The notes: a model not told the origin generated them from the sequence alone. A stretch of DNA of 64,000 nt from Elymus sibiricus (GCA_039707655.1 CM077665.1:314092486-314156485); one strand, 5' to 3'. Shown: positions 43,970 to 53,887, numbered from the stretch's first letter. Translations and numbers: made by a program.

Positions 43970-46888
43970 GCTGCTTATGCAAGCCAACTTTTGATATCAC
44001 TCCCTCCAGTCACAGGGTCCTAAAACAACAGAAATTTTGCAGTCAAATTTTTAAATTTTTAGCTAATTATATCTTTCATATTTACAGTGCTCACGTGAAA
44101 ATAATGAGAAGAATCCTCACAGATTACCTTGATAGTGTCAAACTTCTACACATATATTGTGGTAAAACTAACAATCAAAATTGTATCTAGGAGACCATCA
44201 AAGCGTTTCTGTTATTAAAGAATATAAGAATAAGTAATACAGTTATGGTACAAAAACACATAATGCATTCTTTTCTTTGCCAAGTCAGCAAGATACATGC
44301 CAGTATGCCCTATTTATTTTTTGACCAATCAGCATTCATATAAAACAAAGAGAAGAAATATACTGACCAATACAGTTCAAGCGAACAGCATCATTTTGAG
44401 TTTTAAGTAGAACTTCAAGCGAGAGTTGAAGCAAACTTTTCCCGACTGCTGAAAGGTCCACATTGTCATTATCACATATATTGTCCCACGGGGTAGCGTT
44501 TAGCAGGGAGAGTTTGTACAGCATGAACAGTATCTCTCCACGGATCTCATCACTGTATCAAAGTAAGTTCAGGATGCTGTTCAGTAAAGCTATTTGGAAG
44601 ATCAGATAAAATCATCAGTATTCAGTAGTAGTCTTCACCTTGGTAGTCGTAGATTGTCAACAAGATTTAAGAAAAGAGAAAGTGCATCTCCAATGTATGC
44701 TGCAGCACCTTTGATGGAATTTAACAAAAAGCCCAAACAGTGTAGCTGCACTGAGATGAGACAAAGATTAAGAAATTGTGGCAGTAAAGTAGTTCAAGAA
44801 AACTGAAATAGTAGTGTTGCCACTAATTCAGCAGAGTTAAGTCCCAAAGTGGCTCACGTTTAAAAATGATCCAGTCTGCCTAGTCAAATCACTTTACAAG
44901 AATCAAATACAATAGTTGAAATCACAATTATTGAACAGGTAAAGCAAGCCAATCATCATCAAGCTGCACCCTGAAACATAACAGCAGGTTTCTCTGGTGG
45001 TAACATTCAAACTCAGCTCCCAGAGTAGCATTAAAAAAATAAAATGAATCTGCACTTTTTATGCTTTTCCCTGCCTTGAATGTCTAACTCCCTACCTGAA
45101 CAACCATGTGTTGAATTGCGGTGGTCTGTGGATAAATAAAAAATCATGCACGCGGGTTGGAAGCGGGGACCTTACTCAACAGTGAAGAAGAGGCCGGGAC
45201 ATGGACCAGGCAGAGCTGAGTCTATTGCAGCCACTTTGGGCAGTGGTGATTTGGGAAAACTAAGAGGATGAGCACGGGTCAGGGGACTATGGGAACCAGA
45301 GAAAAGAAGTTGCTGGCACAAGAATATATTTGTTAGAAGTTGATTTGTTTGTTTGACATTTGTGTTTTCTGGTTAGAGGCAGCAATAGATATAAATTTTG
45401 CTAGAAGTTTTTTTTTCTGTAAGAGGGTTTTCTGTGACAAGTTTGGAGGTAGGAGGGAAGTAGGAACAAGACAACATAGAACCACTAACCCTCTCTAGAT
45501 CGGAATTTCAAGTAGTAAATATAATAAGCATCCCTATTAGCTCTTCCAAGTTCCGAATATACTTTATTGCAAAATACTCTGGACCCAAACTGGAGGGGAA
45601 CTAAGGAGATAAATACCTAAAATGAATCTAACTGATGCTTCTCTCTAGTTGTAACTCAATCCATATGGTGGTAAGAAAACGTAAGGAAAAGATATGTAAT
45701 GTGCATACAAGTACTAAGAACATACAGAACTAGAAATTACACGTGAGATGAATGAAAACAATGGTGCCGCAGAAAACATCAAGCAATAAAATGCAAGCAT
45801 GTGAAGACCACCAAATCACATGATAGTTTCAGTAGCAGAATATAGTTGTACACTATGGGAACAGGACACTGCTACATATGAACAAGAATGAAAGAGGCAT
45901 GATTCACATGATACAACTTGTATGATCCTGGGTAGGAGTTGGAAAATCACAAGCTATAGTAATAAAATACTTTCATCCATGTTCGGTAATTTAGAGCAAA
46001 GAACTGTGCATGATGAAATTAAATAGCATAAAGCAGCAACAATGTGCAAGACCCTTCAAAAAAGCTTCACCAACACTAAAATGTCCAAAATGGAATCAAA
46101 TAGATCATGAATACTCTGCCCATAATAAGAAATGTACTTGTGTGTCCATGTGCAATCATGCTCTTGGCTATGCGCCGTTACCAATTTACCATATGAGAGC
46201 TGTACAACTAGAATATAAGGCGACATGTTTTCTGCAGCAAAAAATTTGGTTCCGACTGCTCACTAGGTAGTAAATCCTGGACTATTCACCACATTCTTTC
46301 ACACAGATTGAATAATTTCCTTTCGACCATTCCACTTAAAACTACTTTCAGGGAACATAATTAGTGTAGCACTATTTCTAAAATCCACCACCTCTTCCTG
46401 CCCAGCAGCGTCCAGCACCATATCTAGCATGCATCTCAGCACAGCGTAGCACGGGGTAGCGGCACACGTACCGTGTGGAAGTGCTTGACGAGGGAACCCG
46501 AGGAGAGGACGTGGGCGAGGCGCGCGACGAGCTCGGAGGCGGCAGGGGGGCCCACGGCGGACGCGAGGTCGGCAGCGAGGTCGGACGCCTGGGTGGCGAG
46601 TGCGGCGTCTCGGCGGGCGGCCGCGCCCGCGAGGGCCTCGACTAGTGGCACCGCAAGGAGGCGCGGGTGGGCGGCGCGGAGAGGCGCGAGGAAGGCCGGG
46701 TCAGCTAGGGCGAGGGAGAGGCTGGCGAGCACGTGGGAGACGTGGTGGGACGGCGCGGAGGCGGAGGAGAGGAGGGCCGCGGCGCAGGAGACGCAGACGC
46801 TGCCGCCCGCCGACGTCGGGAGAGAGTGCGACGCGCGGTGGCCAGCGCCGCAGGCGTGCGGCGGCGAATGCTCGCCGTCGGATTCCAT
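33993..46888 (-). CDS. PRD1: PRD1 ortholog, meiotic double-strand-break factor (nine coding exons; frameshift in exon 4)
   Basis: The translated exons match what I know of plant PRD1 (PUTATIVE RECOMBINATION INITIATION DEFECT 1) in order: the Cys-containing N-terminus ([15 protein letters not shown]), [56 protein letters not shown], and a C-terminal helix. PRD1 acts in the meiotic nucleus with the SPO11/MTOPVIB core and is the plant counterpart of animal MEI1. Exons (high to low): 46888-46472, 44745-44639, 44552-44368, 39625-39318, 39227-38258, 38181-37488, 36403-36123, 36052-35383, 34211-33993. All junctions are GT/AG and phases fit, except that exon 4 is one base short: total 3851 nt, not 3852. 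As read, translation stops at TGA 39569-39567 after 255 codons; with one more base the protein would be 1283 aa. Pseudogene or base-call error. Confidence 0.88.
34812..35238. mobile_element. Stowaway MITE in PRD1 intron 8
   Basis: Left end CTCCCTCCGTTTTTAATTAT follows a TA; right end ATTTAGGAACGGAGGGAG is its inverted partner. Without the inserted Tourist element it is about 158 bp, typical for Triticeae Stowaway (Tc1/mariner-type) MITEs. Confidence 0.92.
34942..35207. mobile_element. Tourist (PIF/Harbinger-type) MITE nested in the Stowaway
   Basis: 266 bp with inverted ends GGGGCTGTTTGGTT / complement of CCAAACAGCCCC. It is flanked by a TAA direct duplication (34939-34941 and 35208-35210), the target-site preference of PIF/Harbinger elements. 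Confidence 0.92.
35383..36052 (-). CDS. PRD1: PRD1 exon 8
   Basis: 670 nt after acceptor TTTTTCAG, from [12 protein letters not shown] to SLHNLFQ, phase 0 at donor GTTATT. It includes the well-conserved [10 protein letters not shown] and SMILGWE blocks. Confidence 0.9.
36123..36403 (-). CDS. PRD1: PRD1 exon 7
   Basis: 281 nt after acceptor GGCAG, from [11 protein letters not shown] to FFSLR, phase 2 at donor GTATGC. The 70-bp intron 7 (36053-36122) follows. Confidence 0.87.
36404..37487 (-). other. PRD1 intron 6
   Basis: 1084 bp, non-coding. A C-rich stretch near 36895-36915 and an AT-rich remainder; no element recognised. Confidence 0.65.
37488..38181 (-). CDS. PRD1: PRD1 exon 6
   Basis: 694 nt after acceptor GAACAG, starting [15 protein letters not shown] and ending LALTMK in phase 0 before donor GTAGTC. 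The 76-bp intron 5 (38182-38257) precedes it. Confidence 0.87.
38258..39227 (-). CDS. PRD1: PRD1 exon 5
   Basis: 970 nt, the largest exon, from [17 protein letters not shown] to CSFYNER. The preceding 90-bp intron (39228-39317) happens to lack stops, so an ORF reads straight through it; the GTATGA donor and CTTCAG acceptor show it is an intron. Donor GTACGA at the end. Confidence 0.87.
39318..39625 (-). CDS. PRD1: PRD1 exon 4 (one base short)
   Basis: After acceptor TACAG the entry frame reads ALLLTLAKK, then [10 protein letters not shown] and a stop (TGA at 39567-39569). The frame that continues the family ([13 protein letters not shown] to VFEVLRLS) is the next one. A single missing base near 39597-39602 (GG where GGG would restore AKKGAFD) explains both. 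Donor GTATGA. Confidence 0.85.
39785..42601 (-). mobile_element. RTE-clade LINE, 5'-truncated, in PRD1 intron 3
   Basis: The element runs leftwards and ends in an (AAC/GTT)n tail at 39785-39811 instead of poly(A), as plant RTE elements do. The 5' end is truncated inside the endonuclease near 42601. No target duplication was found by eye. The coding part is almost continuous. Confidence 0.9.
39875..42601 (-). pseudogene. RTE LINE endonuclease-reverse transcriptase
   Basis: One frame of about 908 codons, broken by a single TAG at 40745-40747 (before [13 protein letters not shown]). An AP-type endonuclease ([41 protein letters not shown]) lacks its first 40-50 residues, including the catalytic Glu motif. 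The reverse transcriptase follows: [47 protein letters not shown], and the catalytic FADD near 40640. The C-terminus has [18 protein letters not shown] and the basic [11 protein letters not shown]. The intact protein nicks DNA and copies its RNA at the nick (target-primed reverse transcription). Confidence 0.92.
42602..43538. other. Intron 3 segment with possible non-autonomous DNA transposon
   Basis: GACTAG/CTAGTC motifs cluster at 42755-42800 and again at 43310-43450, on either side of a GC-rich stretch (42990-43205) with a 93-codon plus ORF of no recognised family. A 25-bp direct duplication (ACTCAGCTACTAATACATAG) lies at about 42836-42885. The arrangement resembles a small hAT-like element with subterminal motifs, but ends were not found. 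Confidence 0.35.
43523..43987. repeat. 16-bp target-site duplication around the short RTE copy
   Basis: TGCTTATGCAAGCCAA occurs at 43523-43538 and 43972-43987 directly bordering the insertion, evidence of target-primed integration. Confidence 0.95.
43539..43971 (+). mobile_element. Short 5'-truncated RTE LINE copy with 16-bp target duplication
   Basis: 433 bp of the RTE 3' end on the plus strand, coding for [18 protein letters not shown] through the C-terminus HVPEP, then the same 3' UTR and a (GTT)n tail. It is flanked by perfect 16-bp copies of TGCTTATGCAAGCCAA at 43523-43538 and 43972-43987. It is nearly identical to the complement of 39785-40210. Confidence 0.95.
44368..44552 (-). CDS. 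PRD1: PRD1 exon 3
   Basis: 185 nt after acceptor ACAG, encoding [19 protein letters not shown] through DAVRLNCI. It ends with one base (G) of the next codon before donor GTCAGT. Confidence 0.87.
44639..44745 (-). CDS. PRD1: PRD1 exon 2
   Basis: 107 nt after acceptor TGCAG, encoding LHCLGFLLN...NLVDNLRLP, ending in phase 2 before donor GTGAAG. Too short for ORF finders; found by splice sites and family pattern. Confidence 0.85.
44746..46471 (-). other. PRD1 intron 1
   Basis: 1726 bp, AT-rich, with no transposon confidently recognised and no credible ORF. Confidence 0.7.
46472..46888 (-). CDS. PRD1: PRD1 exon 1
   Basis: 139 codons from ATG 46888-46886, ending in phase 0 at CAC-ACG before donor GTACGT. 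It is very GC-rich, as is common for first exons of grass genes. It encodes the N-terminus with CGAGHR and CVSC. The overlapping plus-strand ORFs are shadows. Confidence 0.88.
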
Positions 46889-47140
46889 GCGGGGTGAGGG
46901 GGGGTTGTGGAGGTTTACAGGAGACCTCGGAGTGTTGCCTTGAAATGTACGGATTTAAAGCAGCGGATGCGGGGTCGGAGGAGGAAAGGGATACCGTATA
47001 ATAATTCGACAGTACGCCCTCTGCCGCGCCGCTTATATTGTTGCGATTGTACATGTTTTATGTAATTTTTTTGAAATTGTGAAAAATATTTACGTATTAT
47101 TTGGTTTGGCGTGTGGGGATACAATGAAGTGCATTTTTTA
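46889..47140 (-). promoter_or_regulatory. PRD1 promoter and 5' UTR
   Basis: Upstream of the ATG is a GC-rich leader. A TATA-like AATATAAG lies at 47033-47039 on the minus strand, about 145 bp above the ATG, which would place transcription start near 47000. A plus-strand ORF crossing this region is a shadow of exon 1. Confidence 0.45.
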
Positions 47141-48290
47141 TCAGATATGCTACTCCTATGGACAGACTTTATGAAATCATGCTTACAGATGGACGTGTCA
47201 ATTTATGGTTAGAGATTAGGAAAAAGGTGGGCCAACGGTGCAAATCAAGGAAGTGATTGGTGTGACAATGTTTGGTATGACCAATCCGTAGCGAATCGTT
47301 CGTGAGTTTATCATTTTTTTTTATTGTGATTTTTGGGTGGATGTTTTTGACCGTATGATTAGAGGACGTTTTTTAGTTAGTACACAAATATGAGAAAGTT
47401 ACTTACGTTGTTGGACACGTGTGTTATGCTGGTGCTAAACGTGTCATGGGTGACACTTTCGTTTTGTCACCCATTCATCGAGAGATCCCACCATGAAGCC
47501 ATGATGAACGACCCAATCAATTATGTATCCAATCCAAATTGAAGAGTTGAATGAGGGGCTTTAAAACGGGATAGCTTAACGAAGTTAGAGATTTCATTGC
47601 CACAACAAAAGGATTGACGGAGTCAAAATCAAGGATTGACGGGAGAAGCTTTAAAATTTGAGAGCATAGTGTATTAAAAAATGAATGAGAGAGCTCATTG
47701 TGAAATTGTTGAGTTGAATGAAGGGCTTTAAAACGGGATAGCTTAACAAATTTAGAGATTTCATTGCCAAACAAAAGCTTTAAAATTAGGTAGCATGGTG
47801 TATTAAAAAATGAATGAGAGAGCTCATTGTTAAATTGTTGACGCGGTCAAAATTAGACGACCCAACTTGAGACCTCAATTGATTGTAAGGCCTTAAAAAT
47901 AAGGAGCTTGGTGTTATAGAGGATTAAAATAATTGAGTGAAAAATTGTTGACCTGGTCAAAATCGGTGACCCAATTCTAAATTGGTGACCTCAATTGAAT
48001 GAGAGGCCTCCAATTCCAGAGGATTAGTCATATAGTATATTTATTTTGAACAAACACCGCACAATTTCAAACCGAAACCTTCGAATTTTGGTGCCAGGAG
48101 GTTTTTCTTTATTAAAAAAGAAGTGTTTACTATCCTTCAAAAGATCCAAAACAAACTTACATAAACATGCATGCAGCTACTACTTTTGATGATTGGTTCA
48201 TAATTACAAAAGACTAATGATCTGATTTTACATCAATTATGTTGCTTTCTGAAAGAACCTAACAACAGCAACTCATTTATAAATTAGGAC
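47141..48290. other. Intergenic with partial direct duplications
   Basis: Two copies of a segment (GAGTTGAATGA.GGGCTTTAAA, then CGGGATAGCTTAAC) start at about 47541 and 47708, followed by shared GTATTAAAAAATGAATGAG blocks and further fragments to about 48010. There is no gene. It may be a decayed DNA transposon. Confidence 0.55.
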
Positions 48291-48400
48291 ATACTCCCCC
48301 GTTTCTAAATATAAGACCTCCTAGAGATAATACGGACTACGTACGAATGTATATAGACTTATTTTCGAGTGTACATTCATTCATTCATTATATTCAGTGT
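48291..48400. mobile_element. Stowaway MITE fragment
   Basis: CTCCCCCGTTTCTAAATATA followed by AAGACCTCCTAGAGA and CGGACTACGTACGAATGTAT matches the left half of a Triticeae Stowaway. The matching right inverted end was not found. Confidence 0.6.
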
Positions 48401-50395
48401 CCCAGAAGAAAAATTGGCTCCTTTTACATAAAAAAACGTCGTGGGGTTTCACATTTCTAAAAACCATTTTATGAAAAATATTATTTATGAATAGTATCTC
48501 TTATGTTTTCATGAAAAATATTATTTATAAACAGTATCCATAGAAATGGTTTCTTTTTTACGTATTGTATATTATCATAGGTTTTTACATTTCAAAAAGG
48601 AGATATTCATGTATATTTGATTGGCCTCTTATACATACAAGTAGTCTGATATTGTTATTTTTATTCCGGCTCAGTAAACTGTTTACGGGTTTCCTCTAAT
48701 ACAGTTATATCATGCTATCTTTTAGACTTGTTTGTAGATAATTACCTAAAGTGAAAAACGCAAAGATCTAATGGATTACTTAAAAACACGGTGGTCAAAA
48801 AAAGCTGAATAAATACCAACTTAGTTTGATTTGTCCTATATTCGTATTATGTGATAATTAATTGTACATATTGGCATTGCTCTTAGTGTTAAAAAATATG
48901 GGCCTAATAAATACCAATTTAGTTTGATCTGGTCTATATTCATATTACGTAATAAATATTTTTACCTATTGTCATTACTCTTAGTGATAATAAAGTGATC
49001 GTCATTCCACTACAATTTTACTACGAAGCCAAAATCCAAGGGAAAGATCGCATCTTGGGTGCCAACCTTTCTTTATTGTGTAAAGAGTTATTGCTCATTT
49101 AATTTTCCTTAGATTCATTTTTATGAACTGTTGCCCCAAGATTTTATTTTCCTCTAACGGTTTGAGTGCAATCTGATTTTAAGAGAACAATAAACCTAAC
49201 AAACCGGAACAGCTAACCCGAATAAACCGAACACTGTTTCCAAAACAGTAACTTTGTATGCAACAGTTCTTGATGTGACCAATGTTTCCATGCCCACTGA
49301 ATAAACTGCAATATTCCCACATCCACCCCAAAAAATAAAAATAAAGAAGTACGAACAATACCTAAAATGTAAACTGGAATAGTACCAACACAGTGCATCC
49401 GTGTGAACAACAATCCGAGGAAAAAAAACCTGAGTTTTTAATAAAAATGATTAAGGATTATTTCCCTCCTTTTTGTTGTATTACCTACTGTTGAGTTTTT
49501 CTTTGCGGGTAATACCTACTGTTGAGTTGCGATCTATTAAAACTCTACAACCATTATGATTGTCGCTAACGCCACCATCCTTCGCTCACCATCCAAGATA
49601 AGAAAAATCTCACTCTATCGGCAGTACTCACACCTACAAAAAACACCTTTGATTTTTTTTAACCGGGCATAACCCCTTTCCATTACTGTGACATAACAAA
49701 AAAACATCAGCCCTTTGATGCTACTAATTCTAACATTGTTCATCTACTAAACCTAATGGATCAGTACGATGAAGACATGGCAGACATACACAAAGGTCAT
49801 GGAAGAAGTTGTCCCTGGCACCGGGATAAGAAACAATACAAATAAGCAATTGTATAGCATGAATTTTGCTTCTCTTATTGAATGTCGCACATGCTGAAGA
49901 AATTCCGCAAGGACAAAAAAGGCAAAACACTAATGATTTACCCACAGACAAACTAAAAAAATATTTCCAATTTGTTGCATCGTATTTAGAATGATTTGTT
50001 CTGTACCGTACATATACTATTTAACTCTTTGCCATACATAATTCATGATTCGTTCAAAACTTCAATCGCATGATCCTTAAACCACTTCCGTTCTATTAAA
50101 AATATCAAATGAACGCCACCGACAATGGTCTTTGTCGTTCCATACAAAAAAATAAGTCAACCATCTCTACATGCAAGGACAAAAGAAACAACTACGACAG
50201 ATGTAAACGTGTTATAAATAACTTTATTGCACCAAGAAACCATGCCAAAATGAATCTACACTTTCTTTTCATCCTATAAACCTAAACAAAACAAAACAAA
50301 TCCAACCAGCTAAACATAAAAAAAGACATGCATGCAATAAAAAATGCAATAAAAATAAAAAATGAAGTAGTTATTCGAAATATAAACGAGGCTTC
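48401..50395. other. Intergenic, AT-rich, small duplications
   Basis: A 40-bp duplication (ATGAAAAATATTATTTAT) lies at 48472 and 48512, and a roughly 100-bp one (AATAAATACCAA.TTAGTTTG) at about 48808 and 48907. No ORF with a recognisable domain. Confidence 0.5.
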
Positions 50396-50434
50396 TTACG
50401 GGCGCGGCGTGCGCCGCACATCTTCGCCGCTAGT
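50396..50434 (+). mobile_element. Helitron-like 3' terminus
   Basis: A GC-rich hairpin (GCGGC-GTGC-GCCGC at 50404-50417) is followed 12 nt later by CTAG and then T (50430-50434). This is the hairpin-plus-CTRR-T layout of plant Helitron ends. The 5' TC end was not located and no Rep/helicase gene is present. Confidence 0.45.
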
Positions 50435-51034
50435 ATTTACTATAAAGGAAGATGTCACACAGTGCATATTTTGATTAATTCCTGAATTGACATGTTGATC
50501 TTTTGCATATTAATCTTGGTATTTTGTGAATGAAAGTATGTAAATAGAGCAAGTCATTATTAAATTTGTGAACATGCTGACATAAGCCACTCTAAATTAA
50601 TAAACTATTGATATATGTTGTTATTATGACTTATAAGCGTAACTTTTGTTTGAAAACAAGTCATGAAGAACTTGGTCGTTTTTCTCATTTCAAAAGTCCA
50701 CTGCTAAGCCGGAGCTTCCGACAAAACATGATTTTCTTTTCTATTGTTCTCTCGTAAACAGAGTCGGTTTGGCAGAATATTTCCAAGATGTTAATAAGCA
50801 AGATGTACTTTATTTATTGATAATATCTTTTGTTTTGTTCAAGAAGGATCAGAGGTATTCGCTTTATTAGGGAGAATGCCCTCCACAGCGGGTTATCAAC
50901 CTACTCTTAGTATAGAAATGGTTTTTGTAAGAAAGAATTGCTTGTACTATTACGGGAGTTATAACTTCGATTCAAGGAAAACACGTTTTGTTGGACCAAC
51001 TTGAAGAGAATTTCCCATAGTATACAAACTCGAA
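50435..51034. other. Unassigned, possibly flank of copia fragment G
   Basis: No ORF or repeat recognised. Confidence 0.4.
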
Positions 51035-51883
51035 GTTGATATGAAGTTGTACTTTGATATTAGCACCCATAGTTCAAAAATCGAAATGGATTTGGACAAT
51101 GTTTCAATCGTGTATCCCTATGAGTGTGGTTCACAACAAGGCAAGAATGGTAGCTCAAGTTTCTCCCAAGTCGAGGGTGTCGATTACAATGAAACTTCCG
51201 CTCTCGTTGCTCGCCTTGAATCTATTCGCATGTTGCTTGCATATGCATCACGTCATAATTCAAGTTACATCAAATAGATGTGAATAGTGCATTTTTAATG
51301 GTCCTCTTAATGAGTTGGTGTATGTCAAACAACCCCAAGGTTCGAGGATCCCAAGTTCCCCAATCATGTATATAAGCTCGATAAGGCACACTATGGCCTT
51401 AAACAAGCCCCATGTGTGCGGTATGAGCACTTACCGAGTTGTTTGAAGATTTTGGGTTTGAAATTGGGATAATTGACCCCTCTTTTTACTAAGAGGATTA
51501 AAGAGGATTTGTTTATATGCCAACTATATGTTAATGATATTATATTTGGTTCTCCTAACAAAGCTTCCAATGATGTGTTTGCTAAGCTAATGACCGTCAA
51601 GTTTGGGATGTCTATGATGGGAGAGTTGAAGTTCTTTCTTGGATTTGAAGTCAAAAAACTAAGAGAAGGAACATTCATCAACCAAGCCAAATATACCCAA
51701 GACATGCTCAAGAGGTTCAAGATGGATGATGCCAAAGCGACAAAGACACCTAAGCCAACAACATGCCAACTTGAGCTTGATCCTAGTGGTAGAGCATTGG
51801 ATCAAATGGTATATCGTTCTATGATTGGATCTTTGATTTACCTTTGTGCATCTAAACCGGATATCACGTTGACTGTGGGCATG
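51035..51883 (+). pseudogene. Copia reverse transcriptase fragment G
   Basis: Pieces of RT in order: KARMVAQ, FSQVEGVDYNET, ARLESIRMLLAYASRH, then a frame change and KQPQGFEDP-like and YGLKQAP-like segments. An open stretch from 51473 follows (LFICQLYVNDIIFGSPNKAS, GELKFFLGFEVK, YTQDMLKRFKMDDAKATKTP, MIGSLIYLCASKPDI). The catalytic box reads YVND rather than YVDD. The fragment is cut at 51883 by the LTR of gypsy E, where VGMC should continue. Confidence 0.88.
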
Positions 51884-52376
51884 TGTCGGTGTGAATACCG
51901 GCAGACCTCGGGGTAGGGGGTCCCGAGTTGTGGATCTCGGACGGATGGTAACAGGAACAGGGAGACGATGTTTACCCAGGTTCGGGCCCTCTTGATGGAG
52001 GTAATACCCTATGCCCTGCTCTTGTTTACATCAATGGAGAAGTATCAAGCACAGAGTTGATCTACCTCGAGATCGTCACATGTGTTCTAACTCTACGGCT
52101 AGGCGAATGATATTGTGTTGATGTCCCCTCTACGGGCTAAACCCTATGGCTTATATACACGCCAGGCAGGGTATCTAGGGTTACAAGGTCGGTAACTTGG
52201 CGTGGAGGCGGCAGGAGAAATATTGAAGTATACGTCAAGCCTTCGGCAGATGTAGTCTTGATAACGCCACGTCGTGCAGCTTCTAGAGTCCATCTTGAGA
52301 AGGAGGAGGACCCATCAGCCCAATCCGAGGAGCCTGGGACGACTAGGTTAGCTCCCCCTATTCTAGGACACCATCA
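51884..52376 (-). repeat. 3' LTR of gypsy element E
   Basis: 493 bp with TG...CA ends: TGTCGGTGTGAATACCGG at 51884 and GGACACCATCA at 52376. It contains GTTTACCCAGGTTCGGGCCC, familiar from Triticeae gypsy LTRs. On the minus strand the bases before its start (CAGTTCAGGGGATAC) form a polypurine tract, so this is the 3' LTR of a leftward element whose interior continues to the right. Confidence 0.75.
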
Positions 52377-53185
52377 GTATCCCCTGAACTGGTCTTCGAT
52401 GCCGAGGATGACGCTCCCGGACTTAGGTTCCCGTAGTCTTTGGCTCGATAGGCGAGTTCCCTTGGTTCCTCCAGCTCGGTTTCAGAAAGTCTTCGGCTAA
52501 GTTGGCGATTCTGCCCGGCGGGCCCGACTCCATCGTACGTGGCGTCTAATTACTGACCTTCGTAACCACCTCTTATGGGGAATTGGACCGCTTTATGGCG
52601 AAATGTCGAAGCATCGGCCTTTTTCCCCCTTTTTATTTACAATCCAGGCTTGTGAATTTACCACGCACCCCCGACTCCTTTCAAGCAAATCGCGCAAGCG
52701 CTCCCCTTCTCCCAAGCTCACCCTCAAGAGTTTTCATGGCGAGCGACGCTGGCTCTTTGAGACGCCCTCACGGTCCTGTTAGAGGCGACTGGGCAGTTGC
52801 ACCGTCTCACGCCTTCAACTGGAGCGCCTGGCCAAGCAGGGATATTTGCCAGATTCAGGTTTGAAAGCGACCCGCTCCGGCTTGACATCCGTGAGCGGGC
52901 AAGTGCACACAGAGAATCGCCCTTCTCCTCAAGAGGGCGAAAGGGTATGCTTCGTTTCCTTCTTATTACGCGGCTTAGGGTTTCCCATTCACCCCTTCCC
53001 TCGGGGCCTGTTGGAGTTCTATGGGCTACAGCTTCACCACTTTACCCCCGATTTGATTTTACATATCGCGGGGTACGTCGCCCTTTGCGAGATGCACCTC
53101 GGATGCGAGGCACACATTAGGGCTATGGAGAAAGTATTTCTGTGTAGTGCCATGTTCTTCTGCCGAGAAATTGTATGAGGTCGGG
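52377..53185 (+). pseudogene. Gypsy E accessory ORF, first part (Transposase_28-like, antisense)
   Basis: Plus-strand reading, opposite to the LTR orientation, shows MASDAGSL... and then, in another frame, VCFVSFLLRGLGFPIHPFPR, LLEFYGLQLHHFTPD and ALCEMHLG. This pattern is known from the PF04195 'putative gypsy type transposon' proteins of grass gypsy elements. Frame changes occur near 52860 and 52950. Element F interrupts it at 53185. The function of these antisense ORFs is not established. Confidence 0.65.
53181..53185. repeat. Target-site duplication of element F, left copy
   Basis: TCGGG directly before the LTR; the identical 5 bp lies at 62191-62195 directly after the other LTR. Confidence 0.95.
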
Positions 53186-53532
53186 TGAAAGCACATTTGC
53201 TCCCTTGGTGATTTTGGTAATTAATAACAACATATATGTCATTGAACTAATGTTTTCCACTAAGCATATTTCAGGAAAGGTTCAATGATGGGTTGGCAAA
53301 AGGATTGTGGAATACCCCAAGATGCAAGGAAATAGGTTGGCAAAGCTTCAAGCAAGAGGACTCTACATTTTACTTTGTGAGAAATCACTTTGAGTCCATA
53401 GGAAAGCCAATACTATTAAAAGGGGGTAAGGTACTGTTGGTGAACAAAATGCTCATACGTGCACAAGTGATAGTCACCAAAAACACCCACAAGCTCTTCC
53501 ACAAAAGTCTGTCCAAAGTCAAATATCCAAAA

Positions 53533-53845
53533 TCGGTGCAACCAACACTTTCCACTCGGTGCCACCGATTCCCAAACTCAGACACACCTAAGCCAAACCC
53601 TAACCTTTCGGTGCAACCGATTTTGATTCGGTGCCACCGAGTTTGGGTTGCCAACATTCCGTTACCCAATTTCACAAAATCGGCCCGACCAAGTTTGCTG
53701 AATCGGCGTCACCGAGTTTGGCAATCTGACCGTTGGTCACCTAATCGGTGCAACCGAGTTTTATATATCGGTCTCACCGAGATTCAAAAGTTGCTACCTT
53801 TGGAGCAACTCGGTACCACCGAGATTCACACATCGGTGTCACCGA
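53533..53845. repeat. Array of TCGGT-N3-ACCGA palindromes in 5' LTR F
   Basis: Ten 13-bp near-palindromes start at 53533, 53556, 53608, 53628, 53680, 53703, 53744, 53768, 53810 and 53833. Arms are TCGGT and ACCGA with occasional one-base changes, and the 3-bp centre varies. The last ends 43 bp before the TATA box. The array is repeated in the 3' LTR. Confidence 0.93.
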
Positions 53846-53887
53846 GTTGGTCCCTTAAGGTGTAACGGTTGGATTTTTGGAGATGCC

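Larger units (their letters stand above)
39626..44367 (-). other. PRD1 intron 3, enlarged by LINE insertions
   Basis: 4742 bp, against 70-90 bp for introns 2, 4, 5 and 7. It contains an RTE LINE on the gene's strand (39785-42601), a short RTE copy in the opposite direction (43539-43971), and a possible DNA transposon (42700-43450). Confidence 0.85.

Noticed and set aside
43999..44020. Stowaway end at ACTCCCTCCAGTCAC
   Set aside because: Only the first eight bases fit. No inverted partner or typical internal sequence was found.
46473..47001. Plus-strand ORFs of 156 and 133 aa opposite PRD1 exon 1
   Set aside because: Arg/Ala-rich shadows of a very GC-rich exon. The minus frame matches PRD1 and has proper splice phase.
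51041..51916. Host gene in 51041-51916
   Set aside because: All recognisable blocks are copia reverse transcriptase.
53293..53865. 190-aa ORF in LTR F (and its twin at 60878-61366)
   Set aside because: It is generated by the regular TCGGT-N3-ACCGA array. The overlapping antisense ORFs have the same origin, and there is no domain.
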